NCBI GenBank assembly: GCA_002256205.1
Contig: NKIW01000007.1
Span: forward strand, 1-64,000
DNA length: 64,000 nt
Direction of reading: 5' to 3'
From: Rhizobiales bacterium PAR1
GTDB taxonomy: Bacteria; Pseudomonadota; Alphaproteobacteria; Rhizobiales; Beijerinckiaceae
A program made the translations under genes and the position numbers. Under the pieces are notes generated by a model. It made no database searches. It saw only the letters and a list, made by a program, of their open reading frames with translations, and was not told the origin of the DNA. How positions within the stretch are numbered: the stretch's first letter is position 1; every line of letters begins with the position of its first letter. Positions 28,241-37,313 of the stretch are shown in pieces.

Positions 28241-28563
28241 GGAAATCTCCTGAAGGGATTGTTGTGAATTCGAACCCGCCTCGCCTCGCGCCGAAATATG
28301 GCAGCAAGGTGGCACGTGGACTTCCTAGGACCAATTCCCTGAACAAATGCCTGCTGCTGCATGGCTGGCATGCACAAACCACCTGATCATCCCGATATTT
28401 TTCGCCACAGGCATGGCGAAGCGCTTGACTTGTCCCCCGCCTTTTGGCCATCCCAACATTCGGTCGTGAGCACGCATACGCTCCGCGTTCGAGCCAGATT
28501 TCTCATTTTTCGCATGATCGGGCGCGCTTCCGCCGTACCTGATGATCATGCCGCAGGGATGCC
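28241..28563. promoter_or_regulatory. Divergent intergenic region (323 bp) between the lipoprotein and rsmB-like genes
   Basis: No gene or RNA fold stands out here. It must contain the promoters of the leftward lipoprotein gene and the rightward methyltransferase gene. The longest open frames in it lack ribosome sites and coding character. Confidence 0.3.
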
Positions 28564-29874
28564 ATGACACCCGCCGCACGCCTCAGCGCCGCCATCGGAA
28601 TTATCGACGACATTCTTGCCCAGAAGCGCCCGATTACCAATGCGCTCAAAGATTGGGGCAATGCGAACCGCTACGCCGGTTCGGGGGATCGCAATGCGGT
28701 TGGCAATCTCGTCCATGACAGCTTGCGCGTGAAGGCGTCCGCCGCCTGGGCGATGGGCGTGCGCGGCGAGGAAGAGAACCCACGCGCGATCCTGCTGGGC
28801 ATGCTGCGCCTGCTGCGCGGCATGAGCGTGGAGGCGATATCAGCACTCTGCAATGGTGATCGCTTCGCCCCCGCCCCGCTCTCGGATGCCGAACGCGCGG
28901 CGCTCGAAGCCGTGGACCTCTCGGACGCCCCGGCGTGGGTGCTTGGCGATTATGCGGATTGGCTCGATGCCAGCTTCATCACTGCCTTCGGCGAGAACCG
29001 TGTTGCGGAAACGCGCGCCATGGCGGCGCGTGCGCCGGTCGATCTCCGTGTCAATCCGCTCAAGATCATTCGCCCGAAGGCACTCGAAGCCATCGGGCAT
29101 CTCAACCCCGAGCCGACGCCGCTTTCGCCGCTGGGTTTGCGCATCACGGCGAATGCCGAGGGCCGCGTGCCGCATGTGCAATCCGAGCCCGCTTTCCTCA
29201 AGGGCGCGATCGAGGTGCAGGATGAGGGCAGCCAGCTTGTAAGCCTGCTCGCCGGTGCCGAACCCGGCATGCAGGTGCTCGACCTTTGCGCGGGTGGCGG
29301 TGGCAAGACTCTCGCGCTTGCGGCCGAGATGAACAACAAGGGCCAGATTTTCGCGACCGACAGCGATCAGCGCCGCTTGGCGCCGATTCATGATCGGCTG
29401 ACCCGAGCGGGTGTGCGCAATGTGCAGGTCCGGACGCCGAAGCTCGGCGTGATGCCGCTCGACGATCTCGCCAGCCTGATGGATATGGTGCTCGTTGATG
29501 CGCCCTGCACCGGCACCGGCACATGGCGTCGCCACCCCGACGCGAAATGGCGCATGCGCCCCACAAGCCTTGAGCTTCGCACGGGCGAACAGCGCGCTGT
29601 GCTTGATCATGCGGCGGGCTTCGTTAAACCCGGCGGGCGGCTCGTCTATATCACCTGCTCGCTGCTCGACGAGGAAAACGGCGCGCAGGTGGCGGCGTTC
29701 ATCGAGCGGCACCCGGCGTTCAGCGTCATCGACCCTGCTGCGAATGCCGAGGCGCGCAATCTGGCCGCGCTGGCGCCGCATAAGGATTGTCGCGGCCTCG
29801 GTCTGCTGCTGACGCCGCATCGCACGAATACCGATGGTTTCTTCATCGCCATTCTTACGAAAAATCCTGTCTGA
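28564..29874 (+). CDS. RsmB/NOP family RNA (cytosine-5) methyltransferase
   Basis: This 436-residue enzyme methylates cytosine-5 in RNA, most likely 16S rRNA, using SAM. An N-terminal NusB-like helical domain (about 1-140) precedes the methyltransferase with [17 protein letters not shown] (SAM loop), the catalytic motif [19 protein letters not shown] with the release Cys, and motif [14 protein letters not shown] containing the nucleophile Cys. It is commonly annotated RsmB-like in Rhizobiales, between guaB and guaA. The exact target base is not proven by sequence. Confidence 0.88.
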   Translation: MTPAARLSAAIGIIDDILAQKRPITNALKDWGNANRYAGSGDRNAVGNLVHDSLRVKASAAWAMGVRGEEENPRAILLGMLRLLRGMSVEAISALCNGDRFAPAPLSDAERAALEAVDLSDAPAWVLGDYADWLDASFITAFGENRVAETRAMAARAPVDLRVNPLKIIRPKALEAIGHLNPEPTPLSPLGLRITANAEGRVPHVQSEPAFLKGAIEVQDEGSQLVSLLAGAEPGMQVLDLCAGGGGKTLALAAEMNNKGQIFATDSDQRRLAPIHDRLTRAGVRNVQVRTPKLGVMPLDDLASLMDMVLVDAPCTGTGTWRRHPDAKWRMRPTSLELRTGEQRAVLDHAAGFVKPGGRLVYITCSLLDEENGAQVAAFIERHPAFSVIDPAANAEARNLAALAPHKDCRGLGLLLTPHRTNTDGFFIAILTKNPV

Positions 29875-29899
29875 TCCGCAAACCCTGAGGTTCCCCGAC

Positions 29900-31450
29900 A
29901 TGCTTCACGACAGCATCCTCATCATCGATTTCGGCTCTCAGGTGACGCAGCTGATCGCGCGGCGCGTGCGCGAAACCGGCGTTTATTGTGAAATCCACCC
30001 CTACCAGAAGGCCGATGAGGCCTTCGCCAGGCTCAAGCCCAAGGCGATCATCCTCTCAGGTGGGCCGGATTCGGTGACGCGCGAAGGCTCACCCCGCGCG
30101 CCGCAAGCGGTGTTCGATGCGGGCCTGCCGATCCTCTCGATCTGTTACGGCCAGCAGACCACCGCCGTGCAGCTTGGCGGTGTGGTCGAAGGTGGCCACG
30201 CGGCGGAATTCGGCCGCGCCGATATCGAAATCAAGGAAGCCTCGGCGCTGTTCGAAGGCCTTTGGGAGGTCGGCAAGCGCTATCCGGTCTGGATGAGCCA
30301 CGGTGACCGCGTGACCAAACTGCCGGAAGGCTTCACCGTCAAGGCGACTTCGGAGAACGCGCCGTTTGCGATCGCGACCGATGAAAAGCGCCGCATCTAC
30401 ACGACGATGTTCCACCCGGAGGTCGTCCATACGCCCGATGGCGGCAAGCTCCTCGCCAATTTCGTCCACAAGATCGTGGGCCTGAAATCCGACTGGTCGA
30501 TGGGGGCCTATCGCGCCGAGATGATCGCCAAGATCAAGGCGCAGGTCGGTAAGGGCCGCGTCATCTGCGGCCTTTCGGGCGGTGTGGACAGCTCTGTCGC
30601 TGCTGTGCTGATCCATGAGGCGGTGGGCGATCAGCTCACCTGCGTCTATGTCGATCACGGTCTGATGCGGAAGGGCGAGAGCCAGCAGGTTGTCGACCTT
30701 TTCCGGGGCCATTATAATATTCCGCTCGTGCATGTGGATGCCTCTGAGACCTTCCTTGGTGCGCTCGCGGGCGTTTCCGACCCTGAAGTGAAGCGCAAGA
30801 CGATCGGCAAGCTCTTCATCGATGTCTTTGAAGCGGAAGCGAAAAAGATCGGTGGCGCGGAATTTTTGGCGCAAGGCACGCTCTATCCGGATGTCATCGA
30901 GAGCGTTTCGTTCTCGGGCGGCCCGAGCGTGACGATCAAGAGCCACCACAATGTCGGTGGCTTGCCGGCGCGCATGAACATGAAGCTCGTCGAACCCCTG
31001 CGCGAACTCTTCAAGGATGAAGTGCGGGCGTTGGGCCGCGAACTGGGCCTGCCGGAAACCTTCGTCGGTCGGCACCCCTTCCCCGGTCCGGGTCTCGCGA
31101 TCCGTATTCCCGGTGAGATCACCCGCGAGAAGGCCGATATCCTGCGCGAAGCCGATGCCATCTACCTCGAGGAGATCCGCAAGGCGGGCCTTTATGATGT
31201 GATCTGGCAGGCATTTGCTGTGCTACTCCCGGTGCGCACCGTCGGCGTGATGGGTGACGGGCGCACCTATGACCACGTCTGTGCGCTGCGCGCCGTCACC
31301 TCTGTTGATGGCATGACCGCCGATTTCTACCCCTACGACATGAACTTCCTCGGTCGCTGCGCCACACGCATCATCAACGAGGTCAAGGGCATCAACCGCG
31401 TCGTCTATGACGTAACCTCGAAGCCGCCGGGCACGATCGAGTGGGAGTGA
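29900..31450 (+). CDS. guaA: GMP synthase (glutamine-hydrolysing)
   Basis: GuaA converts XMP to GMP with ATP and glutamine-derived ammonia. The class I glutaminase has its Cys in [10 protein letters not shown] and His/Glu in FHPEVVHT; the ATP pyrophosphatase domain has [10 protein letters not shown]; the C-terminal dimer domain holds [12 protein letters not shown] and ends [12 protein letters not shown] 29900 with CTGAGG about seven bases ahead gives 516 residues. It is 25 bp after the methyltransferase gene, so the two are likely cotranscribed. Confidence 0.97.
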   Translation: MLHDSILIIDFGSQVTQLIARRVRETGVYCEIHPYQKADEAFARLKPKAIILSGGPDSVTREGSPRAPQAVFDAGLPILSICYGQQTTAVQLGGVVEGGHAAEFGRADIEIKEASALFEGLWEVGKRYPVWMSHGDRVTKLPEGFTVKATSENAPFAIATDEKRRIYTTMFHPEVVHTPDGGKLLANFVHKIVGLKSDWSMGAYRAEMIAKIKAQVGKGRVICGLSGGVDSSVAAVLIHEAVGDQLTCVYVDHGLMRKGESQQVVDLFRGHYNIPLVHVDASETFLGALAGVSDPEVKRKTIGKLFIDVFEAEAKKIGGAEFLAQGTLYPDVIESVSFSGGPSVTIKSHHNVGGLPARMNMKLVEPLRELFKDEVRALGRELGLPETFVGRHPFPGPGLAIRIPGEITREKADILREADAIYLEEIRKAGLYDVIWQAFAVLLPVRTVGVMGDGRTYDHVCALRAVTSVDGMTADFYPYDMNFLGRCATRIINEVKGINRVVYDVTSKPPGTIEWE

Positions 31451-31457
31451 TCCGGCG

Positions 31458-31808
31458 ATGAAGCGCATCGTTCTCGCCTTTCTCAACTCCGTGCGTGGCC
31501 TGCGCTGGGCGGTGAACCACGAGAAGGCCGTCATGCAGGAACTTTACCTGCTCGCGGTAGCGGTGCCGCTGGCTGCCTTGCTGGCGTGGGATGTCATGGT
31601 TTTCATCGCGCTGGTGGGCGCGGTGCTGTTCCTCATCGCGGTCGAACTGCTCAATACCGCCATCGAGAAGCTTGCTGATCATGTCACGCTGGAGCGCCAT
31701 CCGCAGATCGGGCTGGTGAAGGATCTCGGCAGTGCCGCGGTCTTCATCGCGCTGGTGATGAACCTGCTGGTCTGGGGCGCGGTGATCTGGGTGCGGCTTC
31801 GAACCTGA
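31458..31808 (+). CDS. dgkA: Diacylglycerol kinase (prokaryotic DgkA type)
   Basis: DgkA is a small trimeric membrane kinase that phosphorylates diacylglycerol released during membrane-derived glycan or lipid modification. Its 116 residues have three membrane helices and the signature ELLNTAIEKLAD, with the catalytic Glu of the first helix region in NHEKAVMQEL. It starts 7 bp after guaA stops. Confidence 0.92.
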   Translation: MKRIVLAFLNSVRGLRWAVNHEKAVMQELYLLAVAVPLAALLAWDVMVFIALVGAVLFLIAVELLNTAIEKLADHVTLERHPQIGLVKDLGSAAVFIALVMNLLVWGAVIWVRLRT

Positions 31809-31914
31809 TCCGTTCGCCAGCAAGTGGCTTGCGGAATTCTGAATACATTTCTAATGTTCCGCCCCAACGGGTGAAGCACCGCCGAGACGGTGCCGCTCTG
31901 GGGAGGCTAACTGT

Positions 31915-32982
31915 ATGACGTTTACGCGTTTTTCGGCGATCACGGCGGCGCTGGCGCTCGCTCTGGCCGCAGGTCTTGCCTTGGCGGCAGAAGCCATTGC
32001 GCCGAAAGATGGCGCCTTTGTGCTCAAGGATTTCCGTTTCCACACCGGCGAAACCCTGCCGGAAGTTCGCATGGCCTATAAGACCATCGGCGAGCCCACC
32101 GGCGAACCGGTGCTGATCCTCCATGGCACGGCCGGTTCGGCGCAGACCATGCTGATCCCCGGTTTTGGCGGCGAGCTCTTCGGTGAGGGGCAGCCGCTCG
32201 ACGCGAAAAAGTACTTCATCATCATCCCGGATTCGCTCGGCGCCGGGAAGTCCACGAAGCCTTCGGACGGGCTGAAGGCGAAGTTCCCGCAGTACAACTA
32301 CGACGACATGGTTGATGCGCAGTACCGGCTGGTTACGGAAGGCCTTGGCATCAAGCACCTGAGGCTGGTGCTCGGCAATTCCATGGGCGGCATGCATACC
32401 TGGATCTGGGGGACGCGCTACCCCGGCATGATGGATGCGCTGGTGCCGCTGGCCTCCCAGCCGACCGAGATGTCGAGCCGCAACTGGATGATGCGTCGCC
32501 TGATGATCGAAACGATCAAGGCCGACCCGGATTACAAGGATGGCAATTACACCACGCAGCCGAAAATGCTGCGTTACGCCAATGTGTTCTACGCAACGGG
32601 AACCAATGGCGGCGATCTCGCCTACCAGAAACTTGCGCCCAACCGCGCGGCGGCGGACAAGATGGTCGAGGATCGGCTGGCCGCTCCTGCCCCGGCGGAT
32701 GCGAACGATTTCCTCTACCAATGGGCGGCCTCGGGCGATTATAACCCCGCGCCAAAGCTGGGGGCGATCACCGCCCATCTCCTCGCGATCAATTCCGCTG
32801 ATGATGAGCGTAACCCGCCTCAGACCGGCCTGATGGTCGAGGCGTTGAAGTCCGTGAAGAACGGCAAGCTCCACCTCATCCCTGCCAGCGCCGAAACGCG
32901 CGGCCACGGCACTACAGGCGGTCTTGCGAAGACGTGGGCACCTGCCTTGAAGGAATGGCTCGCGGGCGTGCCGAAAAAGTAG
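31915..32982 (+). CDS. Secreted alpha/beta hydrolase of the homoserine acetyltransferase (MetX-like) group
   Basis: The 355-residue protein has a signal peptide (about residues 1-25, cleavage near LALAAEA), so it is periplasmic, unlike cytosolic MetX. The nucleophile elbow GNSMGGMHTW holds Ser156; the acid in INSADDERNPP and the His in AETRGHGTTGG complete a triad. LILHGTAGSAQT and IPDSLGAGKS are typical of the group. Export argues against a role in methionine synthesis; an esterase or peptidase-like activity is more likely. It appears monocistronic, 106 bp after dgkA. Confidence 0.82.
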   Translation: MTFTRFSAITAALALALAAGLALAAEAIAPKDGAFVLKDFRFHTGETLPEVRMAYKTIGEPTGEPVLILHGTAGSAQTMLIPGFGGELFGEGQPLDAKKYFIIIPDSLGAGKSTKPSDGLKAKFPQYNYDDMVDAQYRLVTEGLGIKHLRLVLGNSMGGMHTWIWGTRYPGMMDALVPLASQPTEMSSRNWMMRRLMIETIKADPDYKDGNYTTQPKMLRYANVFYATGTNGGDLAYQKLAPNRAAADKMVEDRLAAPAPADANDFLYQWAASGDYNPAPKLGAITAHLLAINSADDERNPPQTGLMVEALKSVKNGKLHLIPASAETRGHGTTGGLAKTWAPALKEWLAGVPKK

Positions 32983-33025
32983 CACCCATGTTGCGCATTG
33001 CGTCTCGTTGCGCCAAGAAGACGGA

Positions 33026-33271
33026 ATGAGCCGCAAGAACGCCCTTCCCTCCGTCGAACGCCGCGTGCGTCGCCTCGCGATCCGCTACGGGCTGCATCTG
33101 ATGATCAGCCAGAAGCCGACCAAGCAGATCCTCGAACACGGCGGTTATATGCTGCGTGAGGAAGCGACGATGAAGATCGTCTTCGGCGACAAGGATTACC
33201 TCTACAGCGCCGATCTTGATGAGGTTTCGGATTGGCTCGATGCTGCAGTCGAGGCCGCGAAGAAAAAGTAG
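33026..33271 (+). CDS. Small conserved protein of unknown function, 81 residues
   Basis: The basic N-terminus (MSRKNALPSVERRVRRLA) leads into a compact domain with HLMISQKPTKQILEHGGYML and DLDEVSDWLDAAVEAAKKK. There are no membrane segments or cysteines. The start ATG 33026 is preceded by GAAGACGGA. It lies 43 bp after the secreted hydrolase gene and converges with the HAD gene. No function known to me. Confidence 0.65.
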   Translation: MSRKNALPSVERRVRRLAIRYGLHLMISQKPTKQILEHGGYMLREEATMKIVFGDKDYLYSADLDEVSDWLDAAVEAAKKK

Positions 33272-33277
33272 CCTCCG

Positions 33278-33925
33278 CTAGTTTTTCGCCAGCACCATCG
33301 TCGCCAGTTCATGCGGCGTAGCGCACAGCCGGTCCGCGCCAGCTTCGGTGAGTTCCGCCTCCCCGCCATAGCCCCAGAGCACGCCGATATTGGCGATGCC
33401 GTGGCGGCGCGCGGCGAGAATATCAAACTTGCGGTCCCCGATCATCACCGCTTCGGCGGGATCGACGCCTTCCTCGGCCATGATATGCGCAAGAAGGTCG
33501 CCCTTGTCGTCGTTGCGGCCATCGAGTTCTGCGCCATGGATCGCATGGAAATGCCCGTCGAGGCCGAAATGCGCGAGAATCGGCCGCGCCATGACATGCG
33601 GCTTCGAGGTCGCGACAATCAGCGTCACGCCCGCCGCGCGCAAGGCTGCGAAGGCCTCGGGCATGCCTGCGTAAACCGGCGCGTTGAACATCGCGCCGGC
33701 GCTGTAGAACGCGCGGTAATGCCCCAGCGCGGCTTCGACATGCGGCTCCGCCACGCCAAGCTTCGGGAAGGACTGGCGCAGCGGCGGACCGATGACCCAG
33801 AGAAGTTCCTCCTCCGGCGGGGCCTCAAGCCCCATCTCCATCAGCGCATGGCGATAGGCGCCAATGATACCAGGGCGCGGATCGGTGATCGTGCCGTCGA
33901 GGTCCACAAGGGCGTAGCGCTTCAT
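33278..33925 (-). CDS. HAD-superfamily phosphatase (phosphoglycolate phosphatase-like)
   Basis: The 215-residue protein has the four HAD motifs: nucleophile Asp in VDLDGTITD, Thr/Ser in VATSKPH, Lys in NDDKGDLL and acidic MIGDRKFDI, with a helical cap between motifs I and II. The pattern fits the Gph/PpaX-like group acting on small phosphorylated metabolites. Its start overlaps the rlmE stop by four bases, so the two are cotranslated; repair of 2-phosphoglycolate or of damaged metabolites is a guess. Confidence 0.85.
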   Translation of the reverse strand: MKRYALVDLDGTITDPRPGIIGAYRHALMEMGLEAPPEEELLWVIGPPLRQSFPKLGVAEPHVEAALGHYRAFYSAGAMFNAPVYAGMPEAFAALRAAGVTLIVATSKPHVMARPILAHFGLDGHFHAIHGAELDGRNDDKGDLLAHIMAEEGVDPAEAVMIGDRKFDILAARRHGIANIGVLWGYGGEAELTEAGADRLCATPHELATMVLAKN

Positions 33926-34644
33926 TCGTCGTCCTCGGTGTCAGCGTCGTCGAGCGGCACGCCGCGAAAACCTGTCGCGAGCACATAGAGTTCGGAGGAG
34001 CCCGCACGGCTCGCCGCCGGTTTGACGTGGCGGACGGTCGCGAAATCGCGCTTCAGATCATTGAGCAGGTTTACGGTTTCCCCGCCCTGAAACAGCTTGC
34101 AGAGAAAAAAGCCGCCCTGCGCCAGCACATCACGGGCGAAAGCGGCGGCCATTTCGCCGAGACCGATGATCTTGAGATGATCGGTCGCCTTGTGGCCGGT
34201 GGTGTTGGCGGCCATATCCGAGATCACGCCGTCCGCCAGACCGCCAAGCTTTTGCTTCAGAATGTCATCGGCTTCAGGCAGCGTGAAATCGAGCTGGATG
34301 AAATCAACGCCTGGCAAGGGATCGATATCGATGAGATCGATCCCGACGATGCGCACATCTTCCTGCGTTGATCTGATCCGTTCAGCCGCGACCTGGCACC
34401 AGCCGCCGGGCGCCGCGCCAAGGTCGACAATGCGCTGGCCGGGTTTCAAGAGCTTGTACTTGTCGTCGATTTCCACGAGCTTGAACGCCGCGCGGCTCTT
34501 GTAGCCGGCGGCCTTGGCCTTCGCGACATAGGGATCGTTGAGCTGGCGCTGAAGCCATTTCTGCTGGCTGGTGGTGCGTTTGCGGGCGGTTTTGAGCCGC
34601 ACCGCCATCTCGCGCGAGCCGGAGGTGGTTTTATCTTTGGTCAT
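33922..34644 (-). CDS. rlmE: 23S rRNA (uridine2552-2'-O)-methyltransferase RlmE (FtsJ/RrmJ)
   Basis: RlmE methylates the ribose of U2552 in the peptidyl-transferase A loop. The protein has YKSRAAFKLVEIDDKYKLL with the catalytic Lys, the SAM loop VDLGAAPGGWCQV, Asp in VISDMAANTTGH and FFLCKLFQG with the second Lys. An N-terminal basic extension and C-terminal acidic tail bring it to 240 residues, as in other Rhizobiales. It pairs with ppx/gppA upstream on the same strand, the usual neighbour. Confidence 0.93.
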   Translation of the reverse strand: MTKDKTTSGSREMAVRLKTARKRTTSQQKWLQRQLNDPYVAKAKAAGYKSRAAFKLVEIDDKYKLLKPGQRIVDLGAAPGGWCQVAAERIRSTQEDVRIVGIDLIDIDPLPGVDFIQLDFTLPEADDILKQKLGGLADGVISDMAANTTGHKATDHLKIIGLGEMAAAFARDVLAQGGFFLCKLFQGGETVNLLNDLKRDFATVRHVKPAASRAGSSELYVLATGFRGVPLDDADTEDDE

Positions 34645-34650
34645 AGAGAC

Positions 34651-34692
34651 GCTCTAGAGCATGCCCGCGCAAAAGTGAAACCGGTATTGCGG
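34651..34692. repeat. Degenerate Rhizobiales-type palindromic repeat, copy 2
   Basis: GCTCTAGAGCATGCCCGCGC followed by AAAAGTGAAACCGGTATTGCGG sits between ppx/gppA and rlmE. Reverse-complemented it shares the ACCGGTTTC core, the TTTT/TTC segment and the ATGC end with the copy at 26471-26509, and the CTCTAGAGCATG end is the familiar terminus of this repeat class. Confidence 0.45.
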
Positions 34693-34701
34693 AACAACAG
34701 A

Positions 34702-35856
34702 TTAGCGAGAGGATGCGCGCCGTAAAACCCCGTCTTCGCGCATCATTTCCATCAGCATGCCTTCACGGAGGCCGCGATCGCCGATGCGGACACGTTTGGC
34801 CGGAAAGGCCCGACGGATCGCCTCGAAAATCGCACAGCCCGCAAGCACGAGATCAGCGCGTTCCCGCCCGATGCAGCCATTCTCCGCGCGTTCGCGGTAG
34901 GACATCGCAAGAAGTTCCTGCAACACGCCATCGATTTCCTCGGCCTGCATCCAGAGGCCATCGACGCGGCGGCGATCGTAGCGTTCCAGCCCGAGAAAAA
35001 TCCCGCCGAGCGTCGTCACCGTGCCGGAAGTTCCGAGCAAATGAAAGCCGGGTTCTGCCCTGGCTTCGCGCGCCTCGGCGGCAAAAGGTTCGAGCATGGC
35101 GCCGGTTTCCTGCACCATGGCCTCGAAGGTCTTGCCGCAGACATGGACGCCGCCGTGCCGTTCCGCCAGTGAAACGACGCCGAGCGGCATCGAGGTCCAG
35201 GCGCGGATGCGCGAGCGGATATCCTTCTGGCCGCAGTTTTTCACGGAGAGCCAGACGAGTTCGGTAGAACCGCCGCCGATATCGAAGAGAATAATGCTGG
35301 AGGCCTGTTCATCCGCCAGCGCCGCGCAGCCGGCGGCGGCGAGATGTGCCTCGCCCTGCCGATCCAGCAGTTCGAGCGCAAGGCCGGTTTCCTTCTCGAT
35401 CCGGGCGAGGAAATCGCGGCCGTTCTTTGCCGCGCGGCAGGCTTCGGTCGAGACGAGGCGCGCGCGGGAGACATTGCGCTCATCCATCTTCCTGCGGCAG
35501 ATGTGGAGCGCTTCGAGGGTGCGGTCCATCGCGGCATCACAAAGTTCGCCGGATTTTGCGACGCCCTCGCCGAGCCGTACAATGCGCGAGAAGGCATCGA
35601 CCACGCGGAAGGACGCGCCATCGGGCCGTGCGATCAGGAGGCGGCAGTTGTTGGTGCCCAGATCGAGCGCCGCATAGCGCGGCGCCTGATAATATGACGC
35701 AGTGCGAATGGCAGGGCTTGCAATATCCCGCGCACAGGGCGTTGCAACCGTGCCAGGAACAGGGAGCGGAGCGGGCGCAACGGCGGTCGGCGGCGCTACA
35801 CTGCGCTCGCTTTCCTCCAGACGCACCTTCGGCGCATGCCGGTCTTGATCGGCCAT
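34702..35856 (-). CDS. Ppx/GppA family phosphatase (exopolyphosphatase / pppGpp phosphohydrolase)
   Basis: The family hydrolyses polyphosphate or pppGpp. After an ~60-residue Pro/Ala-rich N-terminal extension comes the actin-like fold with ALDLGTNNCRLLIARPDG, VSTEACRAAKNG and the phosphate loop ILFDIGGGSTELVW, and GTSGTVTTLGGIFLGL. The 384-residue length lacks the HD domain of longer enzymes. Its position before rlmE is standard. Which substrate is used cannot be told. Confidence 0.9.
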   Translation of the reverse strand: MADQDRHAPKVRLEESERSVAPPTAVAPAPLPVPGTVATPCARDIASPAIRTASYYQAPRYAALDLGTNNCRLLIARPDGASFRVVDAFSRIVRLGEGVAKSGELCDAAMDRTLEALHICRRKMDERNVSRARLVSTEACRAAKNGRDFLARIEKETGLALELLDRQGEAHLAAAGCAALADEQASSIILFDIGGGSTELVWLSVKNCGQKDIRSRIRAWTSMPLGVVSLAERHGGVHVCGKTFEAMVQETGAMLEPFAAEAREARAEPGFHLLGTSGTVTTLGGIFLGLERYDRRRVDGLWMQAEEIDGVLQELLAMSYRERAENGCIGRERADLVLAGCAIFEAIRRAFPAKRVRIGDRGLREGMLMEMMREDGVLRRASSR

Positions 35857-36033
35857 TCGAATTCATTCTCCCCAATTTCACTCTAGACGGTGATTTACTG
35901 GTTTGGAAAGCGCGCAATCCGTCGAATGTCCGTGCTATGCGCGGTTAATGCGCGCATCTTGATCCCGATCAAAGCCGGAGAGGCCGTGCGGCCGCACAGT
36001 CCCGGCATCGTCGCCCTATTCGGAGAGTGGATT

Positions 36034-36414
36034 ATGAGTCTCAAGCGCATCACCCTGCACCTTGCCCGTTCGAAAGAATTTCCGGGGGGCTCATCGGCGC
36101 ACGGCTATGAGTTTGTTGCGCCGCTCGACGATGCGGGGCATCTCGATTCCAACGGCTGGAAGGTCAACAAGCAGGCGTGCAGCGTGCGTCGGTTCTGGGG
36201 TGACGAGGACACCGATCTCGGTCATCTCGTGCATCGTGGCGGCGCCAACAAGGGCGGCAGCTGGGCTTTCACCTACGATATCGCGGGCGATGAGGACGAC
36301 GAGGCGGGCTATCGCTTCGGCGCCCACAGCTTCAACCCCGGCGACTACGTTTCGATCAGGGATGACGACGAGGTGCTGCACACCTTCGTCGTCGCCTTTG
36401 TCGACCCTGCCTAG
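36034..36414 (+). CDS. Conserved protein of unknown function, 126 residues
   Basis: Beginning MSLKRITLHLARSKEFPGGS, the protein is hydrophilic and acidic towards its C-terminus with YEFVAPLDDAGHLD, RFWGDEDTDLGHLVH and GAHSFNPGDYVSI. It resembles a small uncharacterised alphaproteobacterial family whose members share the RFWG...GHLVHR block. GGAGAG six bases before ATG 36034 supports that start. It is divergent from ppx/gppA and converges with the next gene, overlapping it by four bases. No function assigned. Confidence 0.7.
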   Translation: MSLKRITLHLARSKEFPGGSSAHGYEFVAPLDDAGHLDSNGWKVNKQACSVRRFWGDEDTDLGHLVHRGGANKGGSWAFTYDIAGDEDDEAGYRFGAHSFNPGDYVSIRDDDEVLHTFVVAFVDPA

Positions 36415-36797
36415 CCTTCCGCCGCGAAAACTTCACGTGCGGCGTTGAGGCCATTGATGGCGGCAGGCATGCCGCCATAGATCGCCATCTGGTAGATGAC
36501 CTCGATCAGCTCGATCTGGCTCGCACCGGCATTGCGGGCATGCTGGATATTGGCTTTCAGTTGCGGTGCGGTTTGGCCGCCGAGGGCCGTCAGCGCTGCG
36601 ACGGTCGCGATTTGCCGTGTTTTCAGGTCGAGCCCCGGCCGTGCGTAATGACGGCCGTATGCGTTTTCGATCAGAGTTTCGGCAAATCCTGGTACGAGAT
36701 CATCATATTTTTCCATCATGATTGGCTCGAGGCCGGGGTTGAGCGTCTTGAGTACTTCGCGGCCGCGCTCCAGCGCGGATGGGGGCGATTGGGTCAT
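36411..36797 (-). CDS. Carboxymuconolactone decarboxylase-like protein
   Basis: The 128-residue protein has the CMD fold marks: SALERGREVLKTLNPG near the start, GRHYARPGLDLKTRQIATVAALTALG in the core and MAIYGGMPAAINGLNAAREVF at the end. The AhpD CxxC pair is absent, so it is not a peroxidase of that type; the role may be a small-molecule decarboxylase or a stress-linked homologue. Its first 95 bp overlap the 3' end of the upstream merR gene in another frame, and conservation of ERGREVLKTLNPG argues that this overlapped start is real. Confidence 0.82.
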   Translation of the reverse strand: MTQSPPSALERGREVLKTLNPGLEPIMMEKYDDLVPGFAETLIENAYGRHYARPGLDLKTRQIATVAALTALGGQTAPQLKANIQHARNAGASQIELIEVIYQMAIYGGMPAAINGLNAAREVFAAEG

Positions 36798-37185
36798 TGG
36801 GCGTGCTTTCCGGTTGGCCAGAGGCCGCCAATGCGGCTTCCATGGCGTGATAGGTGTCGATCTTGCCGTCGATAGCGGCGAGATTTTCGGTCAGAAGGTC
36901 GCGTTCGGCGATGACACGCAGGCGATGGCGCTCGAGCAATTCGCGGCGTGCGGCAGAGGTGATATCCCCGATTTCGCGCAATTCGGCGTAGTGGATCATT
37001 TCGGAGAGCGGCATGCCGGTTGCCTTGAGGCGGCGGAGAAAGTCGATCCAGCGGATGGACGTTTCATCATATTGTCGTCTGCCGCCACGATCTCGTGAAG
37101 CACGTGGAAGCAAGCCGATTTTTTCGTAATAGCGCAGGGTGTCGATCGACAGCCCCGAGCGTTCCGCCAGCGCGCCGATCTTCAT
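36703..37185 (-). CDS. MerR family transcriptional regulator
   Basis: The winged-helix N-terminus KIGALAERSGLSIDTLRYYE followed by KIGLLPRASRDRGGRRQYDE and a coiled-coil dimer helix (about 80-120) is typical MerR. It lacks the Cys residues of metal sensors. The last ~40 residues are a Pro/Arg-rich low-complexity tail encoded where the next gene's N-terminus lies in another frame. The MerR-CMD pairing and the sequence recall the AdhR-type regulators of aldehyde stress. A matching 19-bp-spacer promoter lies upstream at 37274-37304. Confidence 0.88.
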   Translation of the reverse strand: MKIGALAERSGLSIDTLRYYEKIGLLPRASRDRGGRRQYDETSIRWIDFLRRLKATGMPLSEMIHYAELREIGDITSAARRELLERHRLRVIAERDLLTENLAAIDGKIDTYHAMEAALAASGQPESTPNDPIAPIRAGARPRSTQDAQPRPRANHDGKI

Positions 37186-37273
37186 GGTTCAGCCACGGCC
37201 ATTGGCGGATGGGGTGGGCTTTGTGCTCCGGGCATGGATCGGTTCTCCTTTTTCGCAATTGAACCGATTCAAC

Positions 37274-37304
37274 CATTTACTTGCTGGAGTTCACTCCAGA
37301 TCAA
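37274..37304 (-). promoter_or_regulatory. MerR-type promoter with dyad operator upstream of merR
   Basis: On the minus strand TTGATC (-35) and TAAATG (-10) are separated by 19 bases, the long spacer that MerR regulators untwist. The spacer and -35 end hold the dyad CTGGAGTGAACTCCAG (37284-37299). This implies autoregulation of the merR-CMD pair. It lies between the ureG stop and merR, so that pair is not simply the tail of the urease operon. Confidence 0.75.
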
Positions 37305-37313
37305 GCACTCATT

